From JAEULH01 sp963789785 (GTDB taxonomy: Bacteria > Pseudomonadota > Alphaproteobacteria > Rhodospirillales > Defluviicoccaceae): a stretch of 64,000 nt of DNA. Shown piece by piece: positions 9,557-18,638 of the stretch (the first letter of the stretch is position 1; each line of letters opens with the position of its first letter). The position numbers were made by a program, and so were the translations under genes. The notes beneath the pieces are model-generated. The model searched no databases, had not been told where the DNA came from, and saw nothing but the letters and a program-made list of their open reading frames with translations. Where the stretch lies: the NCBI GenBank assembly GCA_963789785.1, contig CAWBNC010000015.1, forward strand, positions 62,001 to 126,000, in the 5' to 3' direction.

Positions 9557-10881
9557 CGCGGTCTTCTCCGATCTTGTCGCGCAACCTCTGCCAATAGGCC
9601 AGTCGCTTGGCGATCTCCTGTTCGAAGCCGCGGCCGCCGGGATGATAGAGCTGCAGTCGCTCCATGCCGTCGGGGAAGTAGTTCTGGCCCGAGAAGCCGT
9701 TCGCTGGTGGAATGGTCGTAGACGTAGCCGGCGCCGTAGCCCAGCGACTGCATCAATCGGGTCGGCGCGTTGAGAATATGCTTCGGCGGCATCAGCGAAC
9801 CGGTGTCGCGCGCCGCGCGCTTTGCCGCCGCTTCGGCCCTGTAGGCCGCGTTCGACTTGGGCGCGGCGCCGAGGTAGATGACGCACTGGACCAGGGCCAG
9901 TTCACCCTCCGGCGAGCCGAGACGGTCGAAGGCGTCCCAGGCGGCGAGCGCCTGAACGAGCGCCTGCGGATCGGCAAGGCCCACGTCCTCGACGGCGAAG
10001 CGGACCAGCCGGCGGGCGACATAGAGCGGATCCTCGCCGCCGGCGAGCATCCGGGCGAACCAGTAGAGGGCCGCGTCGGTATCGGATCCGCGCAGCGACT
10101 TGTGCAGGGCGCTGATGAGGTTGTAGTGCCCCTCCTGCGCCTTGTCGTACAGCGGCAGGCGGCGCTGGACGGCATCGGCGAGCGCGGCCGCATCGAGCAA
10201 AGGCTCTGCCGGAAAGGCCGACAGCGCCTCGACCATGTTGAGCAGGTAGCGGCCATCGCCGTCGGCCATCGCCAGCAAAGCGGTGCGGCCGTCCTCATCC
10301 AGCGGCAGCGCGCCGCGACAGGTTCGTCTCCGCCCGCGCCAGAAGCTCCGCCAGGGCGGCACGATCGAGCCGGTGAAGGACGAAGACCTGCGTTCGCGAC
10401 AGCAGCGGCGCATTCAGCTCGAACGACGGGTTCTCGGTGGTCGCGCCGACGAGGATGATCGTTCCGTCCTCGACGTAGGGCAGGAAGCCGTCCTGCTGGG
10501 CGCGGTTGAAGCGATGGATTTCGTCGATGAAGAGCAGGGTTCCGCGGCCGTCTCGGCGCGCTGAGACGAGCCGCGTCGAACACCCGGCGCAGATCGGCAA
10601 CGCCTGAGAAGACCGCCGACAGCGGCTCGAAATGAAGATCGGTATGGGCGGCGAGCAGGCGGGCGATCGTCGTCTTGCCGGTCCCGGGCGGCCCCCACAG
10701 GATCATCGAGGTCAGCTTGCCGGCGGCGATCATCCGCCCGATCGGCGCGTCGGCGGCGATGCAGATGGTCCTGACCGACAACTTCGGAGAGTTCGGCCGG
10801 CCGCAGCCGGTCCGCGAGCGGTCGCGGCGCCTGGGCCGAGAACAGGCTGTCGGCCTCCGGTTCGTGCTTACGTCTGCTCAC
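9549..10881 (-). CDS. rarA: Replication-associated recombination ATPase RarA (MgsA), four frame disruptions
   Basis: RarA is an AAA+ clamp-loader-like ATPase acting at stalled replication forks. The parts are clear: ADRLRPAELSEVVGQDHL at the start, Walker A WGPPGTGKTT, Walker B LLFIDEIHRFNRAQQD, sensor GATTENPSFELN, and the C-terminal tetramer domain (GSDTDAALYWFARMLAGGEDPLYVARR, GYVYDHSTSERFSGQ). They lie in successive frames, changing by +1 near 10761, 10563, 10315 and 9696. Joined length is about 442 residues, normal for RarA. It follows rplQ, the usual alphaproteobacterial neighbourhood, and its TGA overlaps the GTG of the rluC-type gene. Confidence 0.88.
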
Positions 10882-10893
10882 GTGCGGCCGTCC

Positions 10894-11391
10894 TCAGCCG
10901 CGGCCCGCGACTGTCCAAGGCCACCGGCGGATATAGCGGCCGTGCCCGCAGGCAGACTCAGGCGGCCGGTTTACTTCCGCTGCGGCGCGCTCAGCCTCGA
11001 CCCGGGCCTTGTCGGCGGCGCCCTTGGCATCGGGATCGCGATCGACGAGTTCGATCACCGCCATCGGCGCGTTGTCGCCGTAGCGGAAGCCGGCCTTCAG
11101 CACCCGGGTGTACCCGCCGGCGCGTGCGCGGTAGCGTTCCGCGAGTGGCCCGAAAAGCTTGCGGACGACGTCGTCCTCGGTGATGAACGACGCGGCCTGA
11201 CGCCGGTTGTGCAGCGCCCCGCGCTTGCCCAGCGTGATCATCCGCTCGGCGTACCGACGCAGCTCCTTCGCCTTCGGCAAGGTCGTCATGATCTGTTCAT
11301 GGCGAAGAAGCGACGCCGTCATGTTGGCGAACATCGCTTTGCGGTGGCTGCTCGTGCGACCGAGCTTGCGACCGCTCATCCTGTGGCGCAT
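10894..11391 (-). CDS. rplQ: 50S ribosomal protein bL17
   Basis: bL17 lines the peptide exit tunnel region. MRHRMSGRKLGRTSSHRKAMFANM and LRRYAERMITLGK are diagnostic. The open frame gives 165 residues with an unusual tail (RPPESACGHGRYIRRWPW). In the +1 frame a TAA at 10973-10971 would end the protein at 139 residues, the normal length, so the tail is probably a frame artefact and the true end 10971. It is last in the alpha operon. Confidence 0.95.
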   Translation of the reverse strand: MRHRMSGRKLGRTSSHRKAMFANMTASLLRHEQIMTTLPKAKELRRYAERMITLGKRGALHNRRQAASFITEDDVVRKLFGPLAERYRARAGGYTRVLKAGFRYGDNAPMAVIELVDRDPDAKGAADKARVEAERAAAEVNRPPESACGHGRYIRRWPWTVAGRG

Positions 11392-11434
11392 GGCCGTTCA
11401 TTCCCCTTCGTTGCCGCCCGTCCGGCGGCGCTGA

Positions 11435-12466
11435 TCAGTACGGCTCTTCGAGCCTCTTGGCCAGCTCTTCGATGTTATCCGGCGGCCAGTTCTGGATCTC
11501 CATGCCGAGATGGAGACCCATCTGGGCCAGCACTTCCTTGATCTCGTTCAGCGATTTCCGTCCGAAGTTCGGGGTCCGCAGCATGTCGGCCTCGGTCTTC
11601 TGGACCAGATCGCCGATATAGATGATGTTGTCGTTCTTCAGGCAGTTGGCCGACCGCACCGAAAGCTCGAGCTCGTCGACCTTGCGCAGCAGATTCTTGT
11701 TGAACGGCAGTTCATCCCGCCGCTCCTCCTCGAACGCCGTCTGCGGTTCGTCGAAGTTGATGAAGAGCTGCAACTGGTCCTGAAGAATGCGCGCGGCCAG
11801 CGCGACGGCGTCCTCCGGGCTGACCGCCCCGTTCGTCGCCAGATCCATCGACAGCTTGTCGTGGTCGGTGACCTGCCCGACCCGGGTGTTCTCCACCTTG
11901 TAGGCAACCTTGCGTACGGGCGAGAAAATGGCGTCGATGGGAATCAGCCCGATCGGAGCGTCTTCGTTGCGGGTCGCCGACACCGGGACATAGCCCTTGC
12001 CCGCCTCGACAACCAGCTCCATCGCCAGGTGGGCGCCCTGGTCGAGTGTGCAGATCAGAAGGTTTGGATTCATGACCTCGATATCGTGGCTGGTCTGGAT
12101 CATGCCCGCGGTCACCTCGCCGGGACCGTCGGCGACCAGCCGGATCCGCCTCGGTCCCTCGCCGCCCATGCGCAGGGCGAGCGATTTGATGTTGAGAACG
12201 ATGTCGGTGACGTCCTCGCGCACACCCGGTATCATCGAGAACTCGTGGAGAACGCCCTCGATCTGGATCGCCGTCACGGCGGCGCCCTGCAGCGACGAGA
12301 GCAGAACCCGCCTGATTGCGTTGCCAAGGGTGAGGCCGAAACCGCGCTCCAGGGGTTCGGCAACGACGGTTGCGATGCACCGCGGGTTGGCGCCGGAAAC
12401 AATCTCAAGCTTCGTCGGCTTGATCAGGGACTGCCAGTTCTTCTGAATCACGGGGGTTTCCCTCAT
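11435..12466 (-). CDS. rpoA: RNA polymerase alpha subunit
   Basis: 343 residues, full length. The N-terminal domain (assembly; about 20-240) includes LEIVSGANPRCIATVVAEPLERGFG and the beta-contact region around residue 50. The C-terminal domain (about 260-330) includes LELSVRSANCLKNDNI and TEADMLRTPNFGRKSLNEIKEVL, which bind UP elements and activators. An alternative GTG at 12451 would give the more usual start (V)IQKNWQ. It sits between rpsK and rplQ, the classic alpha operon order. Confidence 0.97.
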   Translation of the reverse strand: MRETPVIQKNWQSLIKPTKLEIVSGANPRCIATVVAEPLERGFGLTLGNAIRRVLLSSLQGAAVTAIQIEGVLHEFSMIPGVREDVTDIVLNIKSLALRMGGEGPRRIRLVADGPGEVTAGMIQTSHDIEVMNPNLLICTLDQGAHLAMELVVEAGKGYVPVSATRNEDAPIGLIPIDAIFSPVRKVAYKVENTRVGQVTDHDKLSMDLATNGAVSPEDAVALAARILQDQLQLFINFDEPQTAFEEERRDELPFNKNLLRKVDELELSVRSANCLKNDNIIYIGDLVQKTEADMLRTPNFGRKSLNEIKEVLAQMGLHLGMEIQNWPPDNIEELAKRLEEPY

Positions 12467-12571
12467 GTCTTACGCCACCGGGACAATACTGTCGGCGGCG
12501 ATATGGCGGGACGGGCTACCGCGCCCGGGCGCGTTCGCCATTCCGCAGCCGGTCGGGCCGGCCGCAACGGC

Positions 12572-12964
12572 TTAGACGCGCCGGCGCTTACGCGGACGGC
12601 ACCCGTTATGAGGGATTGGAGTAACATCCCTGATGGCGGTAATCGAAAAGCCAACCGTCTGCAGTGCACGCAACGCCGATTCCCTCCCGGCGCCGGGGCC
12701 CTTAACCTCGACCTCCAGGGTCTTCATCCCATGCTCCTGCGCTTTGCGGCCGGCATCCTCGGCGGCAACTTGAGCGGCATACGGCGTGGACTTGCGAGAT
12801 CCCTTGAACCCCTGACCGCCGGCCGAGGACCAAGCAATCGCGTTGCCCTGGGCGTCGGTAATGGTGATCATCGTGTTGTTAAACGAAGCGCTGATATGCG
12901 CAACGCCGGACGTAATGTTGCGTCGCTCGCGCCGACGGACGCGCTGCGTGCCGGGCTTGGCCAT
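12572..12964 (-). CDS. rpsK: 30S ribosomal protein uS11
   Basis: 130 residues. GVAHISASFNNTMITITDAQGNAIAW and the C-terminal DVTPIPHNGCRPRKRRRV are diagnostic of uS11, which shapes the platform near the mRNA exit. The Asn-Gly of PHNGCR is the site that commonly forms isoaspartate in bacteria. It starts 17 bp after rpsM. Confidence 0.97.
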   Translation of the reverse strand: MAKPGTQRVRRRERRNITSGVAHISASFNNTMITITDAQGNAIAWSSAGGQGFKGSRKSTPYAAQVAAEDAGRKAQEHGMKTLEVEVKGPGAGRESALRALQTVGFSITAIRDVTPIPHNGCRPRKRRRV

Positions 12965-12981
12965 CCTCGATCCTTACTGAT

Positions 12982-13359
12982 TTACTTAGTGACTTTCTTC
13001 TTGCCTGCAATGGGCTTGGCCGGACCCTTGCGAGTCCGCGCATTGGTGTGCGTTCGCTGACCGTGCACCGGCAGGCCGCGGCGGTGACGCAGCCCGCGGT
13101 AACAGCCGAGGTCCATGAGCCGCTTGATGTTCATGGCTACGTCACGGCGCAGGTCGCCCTCGACGCGGTAGTCGCTGTCGAGCATCTCGCGGATACGCAG
13201 CACTTCATTGTCGGAAAGCTGCTGAACCCGGTGCGACGCTGGAATGCCGAGCCGCGCGCAGATTTCCTTAGCCGTCCTGCGGCCAATTCCGTGAATGTAG
13301 GTCAGCCCAATCTCCACCCGCTTTTGCGTCGGGATGTTTACACCAGCAACACGCGCCAC
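12982..13359 (-). CDS. rpsM: 30S ribosomal protein uS13
   Basis: 125 residues from a GTG start chosen because the protein then begins (V)ARVAGVNIPTQKRVEIGLTYI like other uS13 proteins and an AGGAG lies just upstream. The longer frame to 13386 adds nine residues without family support. YRGLRHRRGLPVHGQRTHTNARTRKGP is the tail that contacts tRNA and the A-site finger. It begins the rpsM-rpsK-rpoA-rplQ group. Confidence 0.96.
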   Translation of the reverse strand: MARVAGVNIPTQKRVEIGLTYIHGIGRRTAKEICARLGIPASHRVQQLSDNEVLRIREMLDSDYRVEGDLRRDVAMNIKRLMDLGCYRGLRHRRGLPVHGQRTHTNARTRKGPAKPIAGKKKVTK

Positions 13360-13447
13360 GAACGATCTCCTCGCTGCCTTACACAAACGCCAATTGAAAA
13401 TCGCCGGGAGTGAAGAACCCGCGATTATAGATGCTCCCGACCCAGCG

Positions 13448-14107
13448 TCAACCCTCAGGTTGCGCCTTTATCGCTTTTGTCAAGTCCTTAGTGACCTGAT
13501 CGATGTCGCCCATTCCGTCGATCCGAGTGAGGATCCCCTGCCTCTCGTAGTACGCCGAGATCGGCTCGGTCTGCGTGTGATAGGCCTTCAGCCGCTCGCG
13601 CACCGTGGCCGCGTTGTCGTCGGCGCGACGGACGAACTCGGTGCCGCCGCAGACGTCGCAGACGCCCGGCGTCTTCGGCGGCTTGAAGCTGTCGTGATAG
13701 CCCTCGCCACACTTGGCGCAGGAGAAGCGCCCGCTGATCCGCTCCACCATGGCTTCGTCGTCGACCGCGAGCTCGAGCACCCGATCGAGCTTCAGCGTCT
13801 TTGTCTCCAGCATCACGTCGAGCGCTTCCGCCTGCGGAACCGTGCGCGGGAAGCCGTCGAGAATGAAACCGTCCCCGCAGGCCGGATCGTCGAGCACGGT
13901 TTCGATCAGGGCGATGATCAGATGGTCCGGCACCAGTTGGCCGGCACGCATCGACGAGTCGGCCGTCTGCCCGATCTTGCTGCCCTTGCCGACTTCCTCG
14001 CGCAGCATCTCGCCGGTCGAGAGCTGGGCGATGCCGAACGCATCCTCCAGCCGTTTGGCCTGGGTGCCCTTGCCCGAGCCGGGCGCGCCGAGCAGAACGA
14101 TGTTCAT
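13448..14107 (-). CDS. adk: Adenylate kinase, zinc-lid type
   Basis: Adk interconverts AMP, ADP and ATP. GAPGSGKGTQ (residues 8-17) is the P-loop, DGFPRT (84-89) binds AMP, and the lid has four cysteines, C130, C133, C150 and C153, arranged as a structural zinc site (CAKCG ... CDVCG). 219 residues is the long bacterial form. Its ATG overlaps the secY stop by one base, so the two are translationally coupled, as is common in spc operons. Confidence 0.97.
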   Translation of the reverse strand: MNIVLLGAPGSGKGTQAKRLEDAFGIAQLSTGEMLREEVGKGSKIGQTADSSMRAGQLVPDHLIIALIETVLDDPACGDGFILDGFPRTVPQAEALDVMLETKTLKLDRVLELAVDDEAMVERISGRFSCAKCGEGYHDSFKPPKTPGVCDVCGGTEFVRRADDNAATVRERLKAYHTQTEPISAYYERQGILTRIDGMGDIDQVTKDLTKAIKAQPEG

Positions 14108-15453
14108 CAGCGTCTCCCCCTCCCCCGCAGTTTCGCCTTCTTGATAAGACCTTCGTACTGATGGGCGATGAGATGGGACTGCACCTGCGCGACGGTATCC
14201 ATCGTCACGGTCACGACGATCAGCAGGCTGGTCCCGCCGAAGTAGAACGGCACGGCGAAGCGCGAGATCATGATCTCCGGCAGGATGCAGACGAACGAGA
14301 GGTAGGCGGCGCCGATCACGGTCAGCCGGGTGAGAACCTTGTCGAGATAGTCGGCGGTGTTCCTACCGGGGCGGATGCCGGGGACGAAGCCGCCGTACTT
14401 CTTGAGGTTGTCGGCCGTTTCAGCCGGGCTGAACACCACTGCCGTGTAAAAGAAGGCGAAGAAGACGATGAAGCTGACGTAGAGCAGCAGATAGAGCGGC
14501 TGGCCGTGACCGAGGTAGGCCGCGACCGACGTCAGCCATGCCGGCCCCTGCCCGGCGGCAAAACCGATGAGCGTCACCGGCATCAGCAGGATCGAAGAGG
14601 CGAAGATCGGCGGAATGACGCCCGACGTGTTGATCTTCAGCGGCAGATGCGTGCTTTCGCCGCCCATCACCTTGGCGCCGTGCTGGCGCTTGGGGTACTG
14701 GATGAGGATGCGCCGCTGCGCGCGCTCCATGAATACAACGAAGAAGATCACGCCGATGATGATTGCGAGAAGGGCAATGATGAGCGCCGTCGACAGCGCC
14801 CCGGTCCTGCCCAGCTCCAGCGTCGCCGCCAGGGCTCGCGGCAGATTGGCGACGATCCCGGCGAAAATGATCAGCGAAATGCCGTTACCGATCCCGCGCG
14901 CGGTGATCTGCTCGCCCAGCCACATCAGAAACATGGTTCCGCCGATCAGGGTGACGACCACCGAGAAGCGGAAGAAATAGCCGGGATCGAGAACCGCGGG
15001 GCCGACACCCGACTGCAGACCTTCGAGCCAGACCGACACGCCGTACGCCTGCCCGGCCGTGATCAGGACCGTCAGATAGCGGCTGTACTGATTGATCTTC
15101 TTGCGCCCGGCCTCGCCCTCCTTTTTCAGGGCCTCCATGCTGGGCACGACCGCCGTCATCAGCTGCATGATGATCGAGGCCGAGATGTACGGCATGATGT
15201 TGAGCGCGAAGATCGTCATGCGCCCCAGCGCGCCGCCGGCGAACATGTTGAACATGCCGAGGATGCCGCCGGCCTGGCGGTTGAAAATATCGGTGATGGC
15301 CGCCGGATCGATGCCCGGCATAGGAACATAGGTTCCGAGCCGATAGACAATGAGCGCGGCCAGCGTGAACCAGATCCGCTTTTTGAGCTCCGTCGCGCGG
15401 GCGAAGGCGCCGAAGTTGAGGCTCGCGGCGAGCTGTTCGGCAGCGGAGGCCAT
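14107..15453 (-). CDS. secY: Protein translocase subunit SecY
   Basis: SecY forms the protein-conducting channel in the inner membrane. From ATG 15453 the product has 448 residues and ten membrane helices; LKKRIWFTLAALIVYRLGTYVPMPGIDP is the N-terminal signature and GIRPGRNTADYLDKVLTRLT the conserved cytosolic loop region. The open frame extends upstream to 15636, but that part overlaps rplO and is not SecY-like. SecE is encoded at 41.6 kb. Confidence 0.97.
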   Translation of the reverse strand: MASAAEQLAASLNFGAFARATELKKRIWFTLAALIVYRLGTYVPMPGIDPAAITDIFNRQAGGILGMFNMFAGGALGRMTIFALNIMPYISASIIMQLMTAVVPSMEALKKEGEAGRKKINQYSRYLTVLITAGQAYGVSVWLEGLQSGVGPAVLDPGYFFRFSVVVTLIGGTMFLMWLGEQITARGIGNGISLIIFAGIVANLPRALAATLELGRTGALSTALIIALLAIIIGVIFFVVFMERAQRRILIQYPKRQHGAKVMGGESTHLPLKINTSGVIPPIFASSILLMPVTLIGFAAGQGPAWLTSVAAYLGHGQPLYLLLYVSFIVFFAFFYTAVVFSPAETADNLKKYGGFVPGIRPGRNTADYLDKVLTRLTVIGAAYLSFVCILPEIMISRFAVPFYFGGTSLLIVVTVTMDTVAQVQSHLIAHQYEGLIKKAKLRGRGRR

Positions 15454-15469
15454 GAACCCTCTCCTGCCC

Positions 15470-16024
15470 CTAGTCCGCCGCGCCTGCCGGCTGCTCGCCG
15501 GCCGCGCCGGGCTTGTCAGCACCCTTCGTCCGGCCGGACGCGGGACCGGCGGGACGAACTTTGGCGGGTGCCATGACGACGCTGCCGCCGGCCTGCTCGA
15601 CGGCGGCGACGGCGGCCTTGGACGCGCCGGCCACATGGACCGTCACCGCGGTCGAAAGCACCCCCTTGGCAAGGAGCCGGACCCCGTCGCGACGGCGCCG
15701 GAACAGGCCCGCCGCCTGCAGCGCCGCCTCGTCCAGCGGCGCCGACGGATCGAGCCGCCGGCGCTCGATCGCCTGCTGCAGTGCGCCGAGATTGACCTCG
15801 ACGTATTCCTTGCGGAAAGGATTGCGAAATCCGCGCTTCGGCAGGCGCCGATAGAGTGGCATCTGCCCGCCCTCGAAGCCCGGCGGCGAGCCGCCGCCGC
15901 TGCGCGCCTTCTGTCCCTTGTGACCCTTGCCGGCGGTCTTTCCGGTTCCCGAACCGATACCCCGGCCGATCCGCTTGCGCGGCGTGCGGGCCCCCGGATT
16001 ATCTCGGATTTCGTTCAGTCTCAT
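15470..16024 (-). CDS. rplO: 50S ribosomal protein uL15
   Basis: 184 residues. The glycine- and lysine-rich N-terminus (RIGRGIGSGTGKTAGKGHKGQKARSG, GFEGGQMPLYRRLPKRGF) is diagnostic. The C-terminus (residues ~155-184) is a longer Ala/Gly/Pro tail than usual for uL15. A 123-bp palindromic element separates it from rpmD, which is unusual for this normally tight gene pair. Confidence 0.96.
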   Translation of the reverse strand: MRLNEIRDNPGARTPRKRIGRGIGSGTGKTAGKGHKGQKARSGGGSPPGFEGGQMPLYRRLPKRGFRNPFRKEYVEVNLGALQQAIERRRLDPSAPLDEAALQAAGLFRRRRDGVRLLAKGVLSTAVTVHVAGASKAAVAAVEQAGGSVVMAPAKVRPAGPASGRTKGADKPGAAGEQPAGAAD

Positions 16025-16061
16025 GACAACGCGTTTCCCCGTTCGCCGCAGCCGCGACGCC

Positions 16062-16184
16062 CTAGTGGTCTGACCCTGACGCTTGAGTCCTCAAGCGTCA
16101 GGTGAGTCACCCCACCATAACAATACTCTGGTGGTTCGATTCAGCCTGACGAATAAGGATCAGCCGTCGGCATCGAACCACTAG
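16062..16184. repeat. MITE-like palindromic element between rplO and rpmD
   Basis: The element is bounded by CTAGTGGT at 16062 and ACCACTAG ending at 16184, which are inverted copies of each other. Inside, 16075-16087 and 16090-16102 form a perfect 13-bp inverted repeat with a 2-nt loop (CCTGACGCTTGAG and its complement). The right outer stem is longer: GTGGTTCGAT at 16131 pairs with ATCGAACCAC near the end. The rpmD stop codon TAG (16183-16181) lies within the right terminus. No coding capacity. It looks like a small non-autonomous mobile or REP-type element. Confidence 0.8.
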
Positions 16185-16367
16185 TTCTCGTCTTCGACAC
16201 GCAAGAGATGGCGGACCTTCGCGATCATGCCGCGCACCGCCGGCGTATCCTCAAGCTCCCGGCTCCGGCCGATCTTGTTGAGCCCCAGACCGATGGAGGG
16301 TTGCCCGCTGGTCAGACTTGCGCCCGATCGCGCTGCGGATCTGGGTGATCCGAACGGATGCCTTCAT
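16181..16367 (-). CDS. rpmD: 50S ribosomal protein uL30, +1 frame disruption
   Basis: The first frame gives MKASVRITQIRSAIGRKSDQRATL and the second GLNKIGRSRELEDTPAVRGMIAKVRHLLRVEDEN. One extra base near 16295 separates them. Joined, it is about 61 residues, a normal uL30. An alternative start 12 bp upstream is possible. The stop codon is contributed by the palindromic element that follows. Confidence 0.88.
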
Positions 16368-16384
16368 GGTGTCGTCCATCATGC

Positions 16385-16966
16385 TCAGGCCCTCGGGCCA
16401 TCGGCCGCCGGCGCCGCGTCGCCGCGCCGGGCGATGATGTCGCCGACCTTCTTGCCGCGCCGGGCCGCCACCGCGCGCGGCGAGTAGATATTACTCAAGG
16501 CGGCGAAGGTCGCCTTGATCATGTTGTGCGGATTGGCCGTGCCCAGGGACTTGGCGACGACATCCTGAACGCCCATGGTCTCGAAAATCGCCCGCATCGG
16601 CCCGCCCGCGATAACGCCCGTGCCGGCGGGAGCCGAGCGCAGAACCACCCGTCCGGCGCCATAGTGTCCGTTGACGTCGTGGTGCAGGGTCCGGCCATCG
16701 CGCAGCGGAACGCGGATCATGCTGTGCTTGGCATGATCCGTCGCCTTGCGGATCGCTTCCGGAACCTCCCGAGCCTTGCCGGTGCCGTAGCCGACCCGGC
16801 CGCGGCCGTCACCGACGACGACCAGCGCCGCGAAGGAGAACCGCCGTCCGCCCTTGACCACTTTGGCGACACGATTGATGTGAACCAGCTTGTCCGTGAG
16901 GTCGGCGTCTTCGCCCTGGGGCCGGTCGCCGCGCTCGCTGCGCTTGCCGGATGGTCTACGCGCCAT
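16385..16966 (-). CDS. rpsE: 30S ribosomal protein uS5
   Basis: 193 residues starting at ATG 16966, preceded by AAGGAG. LVHINRVAKVVKGGRRFSFAALVVVGDGRGRVGYGTGKAREVPEAI is the double-stranded-RNA-binding domain; the C-terminal half follows normally. The open frame continues upstream into rplR, but that part is the L18 gene read in its first frame. Confidence 0.97.
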   Translation of the reverse strand: MARRPSGKRSERGDRPQGEDADLTDKLVHINRVAKVVKGGRRFSFAALVVVGDGRGRVGYGTGKAREVPEAIRKATDHAKHSMIRVPLRDGRTLHHDVNGHYGAGRVVLRSAPAGTGVIAGGPMRAIFETMGVQDVVAKSLGTANPHNMIKATFAALSNIYSPRAVAARRGKKVGDIIARRGDAAPAADGPRA

Positions 16967-16977
16967 TCCCGTTCTCC

Positions 16978-17335
16978 TTACAATCCGAGCCCGGCTTCGC
17001 GGGCGGCATCGGCGAGCGCCTTGACCCGGCCGTGATAGCGATAGCCGCCGCGATCGAAGACCACGGCGTGACACCTGCGGCAAGCGCGCGCTCGGCCAGC
17101 AGCTTGCCGACCGCTTCGGCCGCATCGGCGCCGGCGCCGCCCGCCCGTCGCGCAGCGCCGCATCCATCGTCGACGCCGAAGCCAGCGTCCGGCCGGCCCG
17201 GTCATCGATGACCTGGGCGTAGATGTGTCTGTTGGAGCGGAAAACGGAAAGGCGCGGACGCTCGCCCGCCGCCGCGACCAGGCGCCGACGGATCCGCCGC
17301 CGCCGTCGTTCGAACAGTGCTCGTATATCGGCCAT
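16978..17335 (-). CDS. rplR: 50S ribosomal protein uL18, two -1 frame disruptions
   Basis: uL18 binds 5S rRNA. The N-terminal part (RPRLSVFRSNRHIYAQVIDD) is in one frame, the middle (ADAAEAVGKLLAERALAAGVT) in a second and the end (VVFDRGGYRYHGRVKALADAAREAGLGL) in a third. The changes, near 17145 and 17069, each correspond to one missing base, unlike nearly all other shifts here. Joined, it is about 119 residues, a normal uL18. Confidence 0.88.
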
Positions 17336-17338
17336 GGC

Positions 17339-17872
17339 TTACTTCTTCTTGCCTTCCTTCCGCCGAATGATTTCGTCGTCGTACTTGATGCCCTTGCCCT
17401 TGTAGGGCTCGGCGCGACGGTAGGCGCGAACCTCCGCGGCCATCTGGCCGACGAGCTGCTTGTCCGCGCCCTGAATGGTGATGTGCGTCGGGTCGGGGCA
17501 CTCGACCTTGATCCCTGCGGGAATGGGGTGGCGAACCTCGTGGCTGTAGCCGAGCTGCAGCACCAGATCGCCGCCCTGAACCTGGGCGCGATAGCCAACC
17601 CCGGCGATATCGAGCTTGCGGGTGAACCCGGTGTCGACGCCGGTAACCAGATTGGCGACAACCGTACGCGCGGTTCCCCACATGGCGCGCGCCCGGTTGG
17701 AGTCGTCGCGCGGCCGGATGACGATCGCATCGCCCTCATGGGTGACCACGACCTCTTCCATGAGAGCCGCGGTCAGCTCGCCGTGACGGCCCTTCGCGGT
17801 CAACCGGTCGTTCGCGAGCGAGACGGTGACGCCGCTCGGCACGGGAACCGGATGCTTGCCAATGCGCGACAT
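17339..17872 (-). CDS. rplF: 50S ribosomal protein uL6
   Basis: 177 residues from ATG 17872 (MSRIGKHPVPVPSGV). The C-terminal RRAEPYKGKGIKYDDEIIRRKEGKKK is the rRNA-binding signature. Normal length; it lies between rpsH and rplR. Confidence 0.97.
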   Translation of the reverse strand: MSRIGKHPVPVPSGVTVSLANDRLTAKGRHGELTAALMEEVVVTHEGDAIVIRPRDDSNRARAMWGTARTVVANLVTGVDTGFTRKLDIAGVGYRAQVQGGDLVLQLGYSHEVRHPIPAGIKVECPDPTHITIQGADKQLVGQMAAEVRAYRRAEPYKGKGIKYDDEIIRRKEGKKK

Positions 17873-17894
17873 GGTTGGCTTCGACCTTCCTGAC

Positions 17895-18293
17895 CTAGAA
17901 AACCTTGCAGAGAACCTCGCCGCCGACGTGCGCATCCCGCGCCTCGGCGTCGGAGATGACGCCCCTCGGCGTCGACAGGATCGACACGCCGAGGCCGTTG
18001 TAGACCCGAGGCAGATCCTTGATCTTCGAATAGACGCGCCGTCCCGGCTTCGAGACGCGGCTGATCTCGCGGATGACCGGCTGGCCCTCGTGATACTTCA
18101 GCTCGATCCTGAGCTCGCGAATGCCTGGCCGCACCTCGGATTCAGCATAGCCGCGGATGAAGCCCTCACGCTGGAGAACGTCAAGGACGCAGCTTCGCAG
18201 TTTCGACGCCGGCGAGACGACGGCGTTCTTCTTCGCAGTCTGTCCGTTGCGGATGCGGGTGAGCATGTCGCCCAGCGGGTCGGTCATTGCCAT
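17895..18293 (-). CDS. rpsH: 30S ribosomal protein uS8
   Basis: 132 residues, MAMTDPLGDMLTRIRNGQ at the start and GLGVSILSTPRGVISDAEAR at the rRNA-binding end. In E. coli uS8 is the spc operon repressor; whether this holds here cannot be read from the sequence. Confidence 0.97.
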   Translation of the reverse strand: MAMTDPLGDMLTRIRNGQTAKKNAVVSPASKLRSCVLDVLQREGFIRGYAESEVRPGIRELRIELKYHEGQPVIREISRVSKPGRRVYSKIKDLPRVYNGLGVSILSTPRGVISDAEARDAHVGGEVLCKVF

Positions 18294-18306
18294 CGTGGGC
18301 GCTTCC

Positions 18307-18613
18307 TTACCAGCTCGACTTGACCATGCCCGGGATCTGTCCCGCCGACGCGAGTTCCCTCAGCGCGATGCGGGACAGCCCGAACTTGCGATAATTGCCG
18401 CGCGGCCGACCGGTCAGGTTGCAGCGCAAGCGAACGCGCACCGGCGACGAATTTCGCGGCAATTCGGCCAGCCGCATGCGAGCGGCAAAACGCTCCTCGC
18501 CGGTTACGCTCCGGTCAGCCGCCAGCCGCTTCAACTCGGCCCGTGCGCTCCGCGTATCGCTCCGCCAGCTTCATCCGCTTTTTGTTTCGCTCGACAAGGC
18601 TCTTCTTAGCCAT
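18307..18613 (-). CDS. rpsN: 30S ribosomal protein uS14 (long, zinc-free form), +1 frame disruption
   Basis: MAKKSLVERNKKRMKLAERYAERT is in one frame and AELKRLAADRSVTGEERFAARMRLAELPRNSS ... IPGMVKSSW in the next, with one extra base near 18540. Joined length is exactly 101 residues, the standard for the long, cysteine-free uS14 of proteobacteria. Confidence 0.9.
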
Positions 18614-18638
18614 CCTGATACTCTTCTCCCTCGCGCAC

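Noticed and set aside
11510..13060. 516-codon plus-strand open frame opposite rpoA and rpsK
   Set aside because: Antisense shadow with biased composition; the minus-strand genes are unambiguous.
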